Made by a program: the position numbers and the translations under genes
Shown: positions 1 through 6,895 of the stretch, in pieces
Numbering within the stretch: the first letter of the stretch is position 1
How the letters are laid out: every line of letters begins with the position of its first letter
Notes under the pieces: generated by a model
The model's database searches: none
The model's input: only the letters and a program-made list of their open reading frames with translations
What the model was told of the DNA's origin: nothing
NCBI GenBank assembly: GCA_022703195.1
Contig: JAKLEF010000049.1
Coordinates: 1-9,944 of the forward strand
Source: Candidatus Fermentibacterota bacterium
GTDB taxonomy: Bacteria > Fermentibacterota > Fermentibacteria > Fermentibacterales > Fermentibacteraceae
Reading direction: 5' to 3'
DNA: 9,944 nt

Positions 1-362
1 AGAGCCCTGTCCATGGTGTCGAGGAGCATCTCGTCGTCGGCGGGCTTGGTGAGATAGTCGAACGCTCCGAGCTTCATGGCCTTCACGGCGAGGTCGATGT
101 CGCTGACACCGGTGAGGACTATCACCGGCACTCCGACCCCCCGGTCGTGGATGTGCCTCAGGATGTCTATCCCGCTCAGCCCGGGCATGTCCATGTCGAG
201 CAGGACCAGATCGGGCCTCTCCGATTCCAGCAGGGCAGGGACCCTCCTCGAGTCGTTGGTCACGACAGGTTCGTATCTCTCGGTCTGCATGAGGAACACG
301 GTGAGGAAGTTGGTCACCGCCGCGTCGTCGTCCACTATCAATATCCTCGCGGGATCGCCCAT
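1..362 (-). CDS. Response regulator, receiver domain (partial, runs off left edge)
   Basis: Seen: the minus-strand frame reads a complete CheY-like receiver domain and is cut by the window edge after about 120 residues. The acidic pair D11/D12 follows the first strand (RILIVDDD). The phosphoacceptor is D56 in LLDMDMPG, followed by T84 (VIVLTG) and K106 (FDYLTKP). Role: it accepts a phosphoryl group from the kinase encoded immediately upstream. Two adjacent ATGs exist at 365 and 362. GGAGG at 367-371 lies only 1 nt from the first but 4 nt from the second, so 362 is preferred. This start shares one base with the kinase stop (TGATG), implying translational coupling. The KLGAFDYLTKP ending is common in NtrC-type regulators and in stand-alone receivers. 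The output domain lies outside the window, so the output (transcriptional or other) is unknown. Confidence 0.93.
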   Translation of the reverse strand, partial: MGDPARILIVDDDAAVTNFLTVFLMQTERYEPVVTNDSRRVPALLESERPDLVLLDMDMPGLSGIDILRHIHDRGVGVPVIVLTGVSDIDLAVKAMKLGAFDYLTKPADDEMLLDTMDRA

Positions 363-2368
363 CATGCCTCCGGGGTGTTGGTCTCGGCGCGGACCGCCGC
401 TCCGGGCGCCGCCTTACCGGCCGGGATGGAGACGGTGAAGACAGTGCCCACGCCGGGCGTGGAGCTCACGGAGATGGTCCCCCCGTGCTCCTCCACTATC
501 CTGAACGCAATCGGCAGCCCCAGCCCCGTCCCGCCCTTCGCCCTCTTGGTGGTGAAGAAGGGATCGAAGATCTGCCTGAGCGTCTTCTCGTTCATGCCCC
601 TGCCGTCGTCCTTCACCTCGATGACCACGGCGTCGTCGGATGCTCCCGTCCTCACCGAGACGGTTCCCCGCCTGTCGTCGGGCATCGCCTGGGCTGCGTT
701 TACCAGCAGGTTCACTATGACCTGCTCGATCTTCTGGGCGTTCCCTTCGAAGGTGGGGATGCCGGGGTCCAGGTCCATGACGATGTCGGCGTGCTTGTGG
801 ATCTCGTTGGCCACCAGCCGTGATGCGGCCTGTATCAGGGTGTTGACGTCGACCCTGTCCACGAGGAGTCCCTCGTCCTTGCGGGCGAAGTTCCTGAGGC
901 CCTCGACTATGCCCCTGATCCTCTCGGAACCGTGCGCCATGTCGTCCACCAGCGTGAGGATGTTGCTCCTGAAGAAGTCGTACCTGAGCTTCGCCACCTT
1001 CAGGTCCGGATGGGCCGCGGCGTAGTCGTCCACTATCGGGAGGATGTCCTCGAGCGCCTGACGGATGATCTTGATGTTCCCGCGGATGAACTGGTTCGGA
1101 TTGTTGATCTCGTGGCCGATGCCGCTGACGAGCTGCCCCAGCGAGGCCAGCTTGTCGGCCTGCTGGATCTGCTGCTCGTAGGTCTTCTCGAGCGTTACGT
1201 CCCTGTAGAACTCGATGATGCCCTCGACCTCGCGGTTCCGGTCGAAGACGGGGATGGCGTGGACTTCGAGGAAGCGGTTGCCCGACCTGATGGTGTGTAC
1301 GATCGGGGTCCTGTCCCTTTCGATCCTCGACAGGCGGCAGTCGGTGCACGGCGTGTCGCTGCCGAAGAACTGGGCATGGCACTTCCCGCTGGAGGTGCCC
1401 TCCCGGTTCGTCATCACGATGTTCCTGTCCAGGTCCACGACGGCGACGTCGTCCGGGATGGCCTGGAACATGGAGGCCAGCTGCGAGGAGGACTCGCTCC
1501 ATTCCCTGTCGACGTTCTCCAGGTACATGTTAACCATGTCCAGCCTGGTCTTCTGCTGCTCGAGCTCACCGGTGCGCGCCTCGATCTCGGACTGCATCTC
1601 TGCGAACCGGCGGGTGAACGCGGCCTCCTCCTCCTGCCTGAGGATCATCCTGTCACGCAATTCCTTGCGCTCCAGGGCGAGGTTGAGCATCCTGCCGATC
1701 TCGCTCAGCATCCTCTGTTCCTCGGGGAGGAGTTCCAGCGCCGGATTGGCGTACCCCACCCTTATCTCGCCCGCTATCTGCTGGTTCGACAGCAGCTTGG
1801 TGGAGATGTAGCCCTCGCCTGGAGGCATCTGCCCGTACTCGCGGCCCTGATAGGTGGAGAAGACCATCACCTGCCCGGGATAGAGCATCCCCTTGCCGAG
1901 GTAGTCCGGCAGTCTGGTGAAGAACTCCGGGACGTCGCTCGAGATCTCTATCCACTCGGCGACGGCATACAGGCAGGCGAGCTCCTTGATCCTCTCCTCG
2001 CGGTCGAAGTCGGTCTGCCTGTTGATCCCGTCGAGCTGTGACCCGAAGAAGACCCAGACGCCGTCACCCCCGGAGCTTCCGACATAGCCGGTCTTGAGAG
2101 GGATCTCGCACGAGGGGAACTCGACGGGCGAGAAGACCGCAAGCCTCCTCTGCCCCTCCCTGGCCAGGGCCATCCCCGATCGCATGCTCCTGAGCGAAGC
2201 CGGGGAGAGGATCTGTTCGAGCCTCCGCCCTTCGTGGGACAGCTCGCCGGGTCCGCAGGCGCGGAGGAGGAGGCGGCTCGAATGCAGTACGGTTTCGCTC
2301 GAGTCGACCGCCATGAGGAACTCGAAGTTGCTCTCGATGAACGAGTAGAGGTCGGAAGTCCTGATCAT
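362..2368 (-). CDS. PAS/GAF-type sensor histidine kinase
   Basis: A 668-aa kinase expected to autophosphorylate on His and pass phosphate to the adjacent response regulator. Seen, in order: a PAS-like N-terminal region (about 1-110, weak); a GAF-like domain opening KELACLYAVAEW (about 127-236); a charged coiled coil (237-290); a PAS domain (about 297-394) with C330, C341 and C344; the HisKA H-box with H419 in GHEINNPN; and a HATPase_c domain with N-box N553-N557, G1 box DDGRG at 587-591, F-box FDPFF at 601-605 and G2 box GGTGLGL at 612-618. No convincing transmembrane segment is visible, so it is probably cytoplasmic. Start: GGAGG at 2374-2378 is 5 nt from ATG 2368 but only 2 nt from the in-frame GTG at 2371. 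It follows the OmpA-like gene but is separated from it by a terminator. A weak promoter candidate (TTGCCC/GAGATT, 17-nt spacer) lies at 2414-2442. The ligand is unknown. Confidence 0.95.
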   Translation of the reverse strand: MIRTSDLYSFIESNFEFLMAVDSSETVLHSSRLLLRACGPGELSHEGRRLEQILSPASLRSMRSGMALAREGQRRLAVFSPVEFPSCEIPLKTGYVGSSGGDGVWVFFGSQLDGINRQTDFDREERIKELACLYAVAEWIEISSDVPEFFTRLPDYLGKGMLYPGQVMVFSTYQGREYGQMPPGEGYISTKLLSNQQIAGEIRVGYANPALELLPEEQRMLSEIGRMLNLALERKELRDRMILRQEEEAAFTRRFAEMQSEIEARTGELEQQKTRLDMVNMYLENVDREWSESSSQLASMFQAIPDDVAVVDLDRNIVMTNREGTSSGKCHAQFFGSDTPCTDCRLSRIERDRTPIVHTIRSGNRFLEVHAIPVFDRNREVEGIIEFYRDVTLEKTYEQQIQQADKLASLGQLVSGIGHEINNPNQFIRGNIKIIRQALEDILPIVDDYAAAHPDLKVAKLRYDFFRSNILTLVDDMAHGSERIRGIVEGLRNFARKDEGLLVDRVDVNTLIQAASRLVANEIHKHADIVMDLDPGIPTFEGNAQKIEQVIVNLLVNAAQAMPDDRRGTVSVRTGASDDAVVIEVKDDGRGMNEKTLRQIFDPFFTTKRAKGGTGLGLPIAFRIVEEHGGTISVSSTPGVGTVFTVSIPAGKAAPGAAVRAETNTPEA

Positions 2369-2454
2369 CACACCCTCCGGCCGGATCGGGGACCGGTGAG
2401 ACCGGCTGGATCGAATCTCGCACAGGGGGATGCCGGGGGCAACGGTAACGGAAA

Positions 2455-2480
2455 GGGGGGCGGGATCGCTCCCGCCCCCC
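2455..2480 (-). terminator. Rho-independent-like terminator of the OmpA-family gene
   Basis: A perfect 11-bp GC-rich inverted repeat (arms 2455-2465 and 2470-2480) encloses a 4-nt loop and sits 16 nt past the TAG stop of the OmpA-like gene. On the minus strand it is followed only by TTTCC, so the U tract is short. The very stable stem and its position still make a terminator the best reading. It would separate the outer-membrane gene from the kinase gene. Confidence 0.75.
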
Positions 2481-2496
2481 CCATGGACATCTGCCG

Positions 2497-4413
2497 CTAG
2501 CGGCCGAGGATCACGAACTCGGCTCTGCGGTTGAGAGCCCTGTGCTCCTCGTCGGTGTTCGGGGCATCGGGCCTGGACTCGCCGTAGCTCACGGTCTGGA
2601 GCCTGGACTCGCTGACGCCCTTGGAGACGAGGTAGGAGCGGACGGCTTCTGCCCTGCGCTCCGCGAGGGCCTGGTTGTAGTCCTCCTCGCCGAGGTCGCA
2701 GGTGTTGCCTGTGATCGTGACGCTGACGCCGGGGTTGGCCAGCAGGAAGGCCGCTATCTCGTCGAGGGCCTCCTTGGCGTCACGCCTCAGGACGGAGCTG
2801 TCGAGGTCGAAGTAGACCTTGTCGAAGTCCACCACGAGGCCGAGCTGGAAGTCGTGCTCCGCCGAACCGCCGGCGGGCACGTTGACCATCGCCGACTCGG
2901 GCCCGTAGGCGGAGGCCGTCGCGGTGAGGTTCCTGTTGCCCGAGGGCAGCTCGATGGAGTAGGAGCCGTCGGAACCGGTCTGGGCCTGGACCGAGCCGCT
3001 GGACACGATGGCGTCCAGGGGCTGGCCGGTGGCGATGTCGGTGACGGTGCCGGTGACGACACCCGAAGTCTCGATCCGGGTCAGCGGGAAGTCGACCGTG
3101 TAGGTGCCGCCCGAAGCCAGATCGACCGTCTCGCTCGAGGGGAGGTAGCCCTCGGCGGAACCCGTGAGGGTGATCTCGCCCCTGGAGGCCTCCATCGCGT
3201 AGGAGCCCTCCTGGGTAGTGTTGACCGGCTCAACGTCGTCCCTGGAGGCGGTGACGGTGCCATAGAGGGCCTCGCCCGTCTCGGAGTCGTATACCCTGCC
3301 GCCGATCTCGGCGGGAGGGTTGCGGAACGTGCCGGTGTAGGAGAGGCCTATCCCGAGGCCCATCTTGGGGGCGTAGCCCTGCGGGAAGGGCGAGCGGTCG
3401 GCCCTTTCCTGCTCGGTGGGCGTGCCGCCGGACTGGAAGATGCCGTGGCCGAGGTCGCTCCACTCGGGGCTGAAGTCGGTCAGGGCGAAGGAGCCGGTGA
3501 CGTCGATGGCGAGGCCGTCGTTGTTGAAGCGGACGCCGGGGGCGACCTGGATTATGTCGTCATAATCCTCGCCGTCGCCGTTGTCGTAGTTCCTGTCCAT
3601 GAAGTGGCGCCACTCGACCTCGGCGAAGAGGGTCGTGGTGCCGACCGGGTACTCGATGCCGGCGCCGGTGTAGAGGACCGCATCCTCGACTTCGATGTCG
3701 ACGTCCTGGGTGGCGGTGACCTCGTGGGCGGCGTTGTAGCGGAGGTCGGTGTACTCGAAGGACTGGTTGAACTTGTGGTAGCCCAGGTTGACGTGCAGGG
3801 CGGCGGGATCGAGGTTGAACGTGGTGAGCAGGTTGGCGCCGTAGCTGAAGCTGCCTGCGCTGATCATGGGCCTGCGGAGCTCGAAGATGCCCTCGTCGTT
3901 CAGCCAGATGCCGTCCCAGCCGTCGCCGTTCACTACGTAGCTGCTGTTGCCGCCGTCGTAGAGAGCGAAGGACGCCCAGGGCATGATGCCGAACCAGACC
4001 GAGTTGGCGTTCGGGTTGATGTTCCACTTCAGGGAGGCGGTAGCCTCGCTGAAGCCGTCGTCGCCCTCCCAGTCGCCCGAGATCTCGGCGCTGTCGCCGT
4101 CCCTCTTCATCTGGTTGACGATGTAGTTGACGCGGAGACCGAGTTCTGCGGCGCGCCCGAGGCCGAAGCCGGCAACGATGTAGCCGGTGCCGTCGTACTC
4201 GGTGTTCGTGATCTCCATCTCCTCGTTGCCGATGACGGCGGTGCGCTCGTCACCCGACAGCCCTAGGTTCGCGAAGAGCCCGACATTGTACCTGCCGGCC
4301 CCTACGGTGCGCGCATCGACCACCCTGTTGAGGCCTCTGGTGCCCCACCAGGAAGGGAGTGCCGAGGCCGCTCCCGCGAGGACAAGCACAACTGCCATAA
4401 GACGATACTTCAT
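2497..4413 (-). CDS. OmpA-family outer-membrane protein with beta-barrel and two CarboxypepD-like repeats
   Basis: A 638-aa exported protein. Residues 1-18 form a signal peptide (MKYR, hydrophobic core, probable cleavage ASA|LP). Residues about 25-360 alternate short aromatic/hydrophobic strands with Gly/Asp-rich turns, fitting an outer-membrane beta-barrel. Two carboxypeptidase-regulatory-like (Ig-fold) repeats follow at about 367-445 (GGRVYDSETGEAL) and 449-525 (GTVTDIATGQPLDA). The C-terminal OmpA/Pal-type peptidoglycan-binding domain spans about 528-638 (YFDLDSSVLR, YNQALAERRAEAV, NRRAEF). Likely role: tethering outer membrane to peptidoglycan, possibly with a pore or adhesive function. 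The frame is open upstream to 4584, but ATG 4413 is chosen because GGAGG (4419-4423) lies 5 nt before it and the signal peptide begins there. It has its own promoter and terminator, so it is probably monocistronic and well expressed. Oddity: in the usual GHTDxxG motif this protein has GNTCDLG, placing Cys where Asp is expected. Confidence 0.92.
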   Translation of the reverse strand: MKYRLMAVVLVLAGAASALPSWWGTRGLNRVVDARTVGAGRYNVGLFANLGLSGDERTAVIGNEEMEITNTEYDGTGYIVAGFGLGRAAELGLRVNYIVNQMKRDGDSAEISGDWEGDDGFSEATASLKWNINPNANSVWFGIMPWASFALYDGGNSSYVVNGDGWDGIWLNDEGIFELRRPMISAGSFSYGANLLTTFNLDPAALHVNLGYHKFNQSFEYTDLRYNAAHEVTATQDVDIEVEDAVLYTGAGIEYPVGTTTLFAEVEWRHFMDRNYDNGDGEDYDDIIQVAPGVRFNNDGLAIDVTGSFALTDFSPEWSDLGHGIFQSGGTPTEQERADRSPFPQGYAPKMGLGIGLSYTGTFRNPPAEIGGRVYDSETGEALYGTVTASRDDVEPVNTTQEGSYAMEASRGEITLTGSAEGYLPSSETVDLASGGTYTVDFPLTRIETSGVVTGTVTDIATGQPLDAIVSSGSVQAQTGSDGSYSIELPSGNRNLTATASAYGPESAMVNVPAGGSAEHDFQLGLVVDFDKVYFDLDSSVLRRDAKEALDEIAAFLLANPGVSVTITGNTCDLGEEDYNQALAERRAEAVRSYLVSKGVSESRLQTVSYGESRPDAPNTDEEHRALNRRAEFVILGR

Positions 4414-4449
4414 CGATCCCTCCTTCTGACTAACGGTTGACGGACAGTG

Positions 4450-4479
4450 ATTATTTCGATAACGCGCCATCAGGGTCAA
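4450..4479 (-). promoter_or_regulatory. Sigma-70-like promoter of the OmpA-family gene
   Basis: On the minus strand, TTGACC (4474-4479, 5/6 to the -35 consensus) and AATAAT (4450-4455, 5/6 to the -10 consensus) are separated by 18 nt. Transcription would start near 4443 and give a leader of about 30 nt carrying the AAGGAGG ribosome binding site. The surrounding A/T richness stands out from the GC-rich background. Confidence 0.7.
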
Positions 4480-4580
4480 GGTTCTGCCATGCCGGAACCC
4501 CTCCCCGCCTCCCGCCTGCGAGTTTATTCCACCGGGGGCCCCTGTGCAAGGCTCCAGCGGAATCGACCGCCACCGGGGCC

Positions 4581-4850
4581 TCATGTCATCCGGGTGGCGC
4601 CCCAGGTTCTCGCCGTGCTGTCGAGCTGCTCCTCCACCGTGCCCCAGGAGATGATGAAGGGGATCCTGTGGATGGTGACGGTGACCTCGTCGCCCGAGAT
4701 CTCATACGAGCCCTTGGCGCCCATGCCCTCGACCTGGCCGGCCTTGTCGTCGCCCGAGAAGTCGACGTGGTTCGCATCGGCCATCCTCTTCATGTTCAGC
4801 ACGAGCGTGGCGGCCGAACCGCCGAACCTGTACCTGTAGGATCTCGCCAT
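4581..4850 (-). CDS. Small uncharacterised protein, possibly PHA-system-like
   Basis: An 89-aa soluble protein with no signal peptide or membrane segment. The pattern is an N-terminal strand (RSYRYRFGG), a helix (TLVLNMKRMADANHV), then alternating strands (VDFSGD, GQVEGMG, GSYEISGDEVTVTIH), and a hydrophobic PFIISW followed by a C-terminal helix (TVEEQLDSTARTW). This order, including the late PF-I-x-W segment before an amphipathic helix, resembles small polyhydroxyalkanoic-acid-system-family proteins, but I see no diagnostic motif and do not assign a function. A purine-rich GAGGGGAG (4853-4860) precedes the ATG. It begins 49 bp after the DUF1232 stop on the same strand with no clear terminator between, so the two are probably cotranscribed. 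Codon use matches the neighbours. Confidence 0.8.
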   Translation of the reverse strand: MARSYRYRFGGSAATLVLNMKRMADANHVDFSGDDKAGQVEGMGAKGSYEISGDEVTVTIHRIPFIISWGTVEEQLDSTARTWGATRMT

Positions 4851-4899
4851 CTCTCCCCTCTCGTTCCCCGGTGCACCCCCGCGGGCGCACAGGATGCTG

Positions 4900-5268
4900 T
4901 CAGCCCTCTTCCCCGCCCTCTTCCCGCTCGATGACGATCTCGCGCGGGTCGGCGGCAGGAGGAACCGGTTTCCTCGACCCTATCGCCGCGGATGCCGCGG
5001 CGATCCCGGTCGTCACTGCCCCCACCAGCGCGCCCAGATCGTCGATCTGCCCGAGCAGGGGGATGACGTCCGGCAGGAGGTCGGCGGGGCTGATGACGTA
5101 GACCAGCGACACCAGGGTAGCGGCGCCCAGCAGCCATGCGGCAGCCCTGAGGAAGACCCTCCGGAAGGGCGAGTGAGGCAGCGCCAGCATCACAACGAGC
5201 AGGGCGAAGAGAGCCGCGACGGCTATGACCGTGGTCTTCGCGAATTCCCAGAACCCTTCGGCGATCAC
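4900..5268 (-). CDS. DUF1232 (YkvA-like) membrane protein
   Basis: A 122-aa protein with two predicted membrane segments (about 12-30 and 43-60) and the characteristic DUF1232 motif at about 60-77 (SPADLLPDVIPLLGQIDD), continuing into a third hydrophobic stretch (79-97). It ends in a charged tail rich in Glu (REIVIEREEGGEEG). The family is widespread in bacteria and its biochemical role is not established. Start: the frame is open back to 5370, but that would include the promoter. GTG 5268 has a perfect GGAGGT 5 nt upstream and places the first membrane helix at the expected position. It is divergent from the radical SAM operon and probably cotranscribed with the downstream 89-aa gene. Confidence 0.88.
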   Translation of the reverse strand: MIAEGFWEFAKTTVIAVAALFALLVVMLALPHSPFRRVFLRAAAWLLGAATLVSLVYVISPADLLPDVIPLLGQIDDLGALVGAVTTGIAAASAAIGSRKPVPPAADPREIVIEREEGGEEG

Positions 5269-5273
5269 GTCCC

Positions 5274-5279
5274 ACCTCC
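5274..5279 (-). promoter_or_regulatory. Ribosome binding site fixing the DUF1232 start
   Basis: On the minus strand this is GGAGGT, a perfect anti-SD match, 5 nt before GTG 5268. No similar site precedes the upstream in-frame ATG at 5370, so it decides the start in favour of GTG. Confidence 0.8.
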
Positions 5280-5323
5280 GATCAGTGCCGCCCGGGGCCG
5301 ACCCGGGGAACCCATCCAGGATC

Positions 5324-5352
5324 AGTATAGCCCCGTGCTCAGTCACGTACAA
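5324..5352 (-). promoter_or_regulatory. Probable promoter of the DUF1232 gene
   Basis: On the minus strand, TTGTAC (5347-5352, 3/6 to the -35 consensus) and TATACT (5324-5329, 5/6 to the -10 consensus) are separated by exactly 17 nt. Transcription would start near 5317, giving a leader of about 50 nt to GTG 5268. The -10 match is good, the -35 match only moderate. An inverted repeat fills the spacer and overlaps the -35 box. Confidence 0.55.
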
Positions 5353-5358
5353 GCACGG
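5333..5358. repeat. 7-bp inverted repeat overlapping the DUF1232 promoter
   Basis: CCGTGCT (5333-5339) and AGCACGG (5352-5358) are perfect inverted copies separated by 12 nt, with arm centres 19 nt apart. One arm sits in the spacer of the minus-strand promoter and the other overlaps its -35 box. It could be an operator for a dimeric repressor, or chance in a GC-rich region. Confidence 0.4.
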
Positions 5359-5395
5359 ACCCGGGCACATCCCGGTCCTCCCGGGCCGGATCGCG

Positions 5396-5425
5396 TTGGC
5401 AGGGCCGGTCGGGGGCTGCCATATT
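5396..5425 (+). promoter_or_regulatory. Probable promoter of the radical SAM/glycosyltransferase operon
   Basis: TTGGCA (5396-5401, 5/6 to the -35 consensus) and CATATT (5420-5425, 4/6 to the -10 consensus) are 18 nt apart. They sit just upstream of the first gene of the plus-strand operon and imply a start near 5432 and a short leader of about 23 nt that still contains the GAGGT ribosome binding site (5444-5448). Confidence 0.45.
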
Positions 5426-5454
5426 CAGCAACCATTTGCGAAAGAGGTCGGCCG

Positions 5455-6894
5455 ATGCGTGTCGCGCTCGTAGTCCCGCCCTGGGGACCCGATGACATCA
5501 GGGCGAACGATACCAGGGGGATAGCGGGATGCTGGCCGACCCCGGGCATGCAGTACATCGCTGCGGTTCTGCGCGAACGCGGTCACGAGGTCGCCTACCT
5601 CGAGGGCTTCTTCCATTCCAGCGATGACATGCGGAAGCGCGTGGCGGAGTTCGGTGCCCAGGCGCTCGGGGTCTACGTCATCAGCCTGCTCTGGCACAAG
5701 GCCTCCCCGTTCATCGAGGCCGTGAGGCGGGACAACCCCTCGATCTTCACGTTCATAGGCGGCCATGGAGCCACTTCCATGCCTGAGAGGATGCTTTCCG
5801 AGTGCCCCGGTCTCGACGCGGTGGTGATCGGCGAGGGCGAGGCCACCGCGGGCGAGATGATCGATGCGGTCGCCTGCGGAACGCCCCTGGACGGAGTCGC
5901 CGGCCTCGCCTTCAGGAACCCTTCCGGCGGGATCGTGCGCACCGCGAACAGGCCGCTCGTGGAGGATCTCGACTCGCTTCCCTTCCCCGCGGTAGACCTC
6001 TGCGAGATGGACAGGTACTACCCGAGCTTCGAGCAGGTATCCACGGTACCCGTAATGCAGACCCTGGCGAGCCGCGGATGCAGCGGCACCTGCCTCTACT
6101 GCTACAAGATGTACGGCAGGCGGATACGCCTCAGGGACCCGAAGCGGGTGGTGGACGAGATCGAGTACTATGTGAAGAGATACGGCGCCAGGGAGATCAA
6201 GTTCTGGGACGAGCACTTCACCTACAGCCACGCCCACACGTACGCCTTCTGCGAGGAACTCACGAAGCGCGGCCTGAACGTCCGCTGGTGGTGCTCCTGC
6301 CGCGCCGATGCCGTCGACAGGAAGATCCTGCGGGCCATGAAGGACTCGGGCTGCTGGTGCATCAACTTCGGCGTGGAGAGCGGAGTGCAGAAGAACCTGG
6401 ACACGCTCGTGAAGAGGGAGAAGCTCGAGCGGATCGAGCTCGCCGTGCGCATGGCCCACAGCGTGGGCATCAAGACCCACACGACCTACATCTTCGGGAT
6501 CCCCGGCGAGACATTCGAGGAGGGACTGAAGACCATCGAGTTCGCGAAGAGGCTCGGGAGCTTCACCGTCGAGTTCTTCCCCATCACCCCCTTCCCGGGG
6601 ACGGCCCTCTACCGGGGAGTCGAACAGGGGAGGTACGGCTCGATGAGCAGCCGCCTGGACGACCAGGGCATGCTCCTCGACAGGCCATGCTTCGTCCCCT
6701 TCACCATGACCGGGGACCAGATAATGGAACTCCGGCGACTGGCGTACATCAGATATTTCTTCAGACCGTCCTTCCTCCTCTACAGGTTCAGGAACATCTC
6801 GTCGCCCTTCCAGCTCCGCGCCGTGTGGCACGGGGCCAGGAGCCTCCTCATGATGGCATCGGAGCAGTTCGAGAAGAGCCGTCGGAAGAAGTAG
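5455..6894 (+). CDS. B12-binding-domain-type radical SAM protein
   Basis: A 479-aa enzyme. The N-terminal Rossmann-like domain (about 1-180) has the order typical of BchE-like radical SAM proteins: VALVVPPW, then PGMQYIAAVLRERGHEVAYLE, FIGGHGATSMPE and VVIGEGEAT, then a linker (LVEDLDSLPFPAVDL). The radical SAM barrel (about 195-420) carries the cluster motif C209-x3-C213-x2-C216 (RGCSGTCLYC), the RxD element (CRADAVD), GVESG at 306-310 and HTTYIFGIPGET at 342-353. The barrel therefore should bind a [4Fe-4S] cluster and SAM and produce a 5'-deoxyadenosyl radical. Cobalamin binding is unproven because no DxHxxG is seen. ATG 5455 has GAGGT 6 nt upstream; the open frame before it is non-homologous leader. 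First gene of a tight operon with two glycosyltransferases, so a lipid or glycan substrate is inferred. The basic C-terminus (KSRRKK) could touch membrane. Confidence 0.92.
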   Translation: MRVALVVPPWGPDDIRANDTRGIAGCWPTPGMQYIAAVLRERGHEVAYLEGFFHSSDDMRKRVAEFGAQALGVYVISLLWHKASPFIEAVRRDNPSIFTFIGGHGATSMPERMLSECPGLDAVVIGEGEATAGEMIDAVACGTPLDGVAGLAFRNPSGGIVRTANRPLVEDLDSLPFPAVDLCEMDRYYPSFEQVSTVPVMQTLASRGCSGTCLYCYKMYGRRIRLRDPKRVVDEIEYYVKRYGAREIKFWDEHFTYSHAHTYAFCEELTKRGLNVRWWCSCRADAVDRKILRAMKDSGCWCINFGVESGVQKNLDTLVKREKLERIELAVRMAHSVGIKTHTTYIFGIPGETFEEGLKTIEFAKRLGSFTVEFFPITPFPGTALYRGVEQGRYGSMSSRLDDQGMLLDRPCFVPFTMTGDQIMELRRLAYIRYFFRPSFLLYRFRNISSPFQLRAVWHGARSLLMMASEQFEKSRRKK

Positions 6895-6895
6895 C

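Noticed and set aside
932..2041. A 369-codon open frame on the plus strand
   Set aside because: It is antisense to the histidine kinase, whose motifs are complete. The translation is Val/Leu/Asp-rich without domain motifs.
2542..4266. A 574-codon open frame on the plus strand
   Set aside because: It is antisense to the OmpA-family gene, has a low-complexity Val/Gly/Asp/Glu-rich translation and no ribosome binding site. Such frames arise from third-position GC bias.
4529..4580. Direct repeat CCACCGGGG (4529-4537 and 4570-4578) and GGGGCCCC palindrome downstream of the 89-aa gene
   Set aside because: It is short, GC-only and has no U tract. I could not build a convincing terminator or attachment site from it.
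4414..4584. N-terminal extension of the OmpA-family protein to 4584
   Set aside because: It would run through the promoter and put 57 non-signal residues before a clear signal peptide; the ribosome binding site favours 4413.
4872..4891. Imperfect hairpin GTGCaCCC/GGGcGCAC between the DUF1232 and 89-aa genes
   Set aside because: It has a mismatch in a short stem and no following T tract on the minus strand, so termination is not supported.
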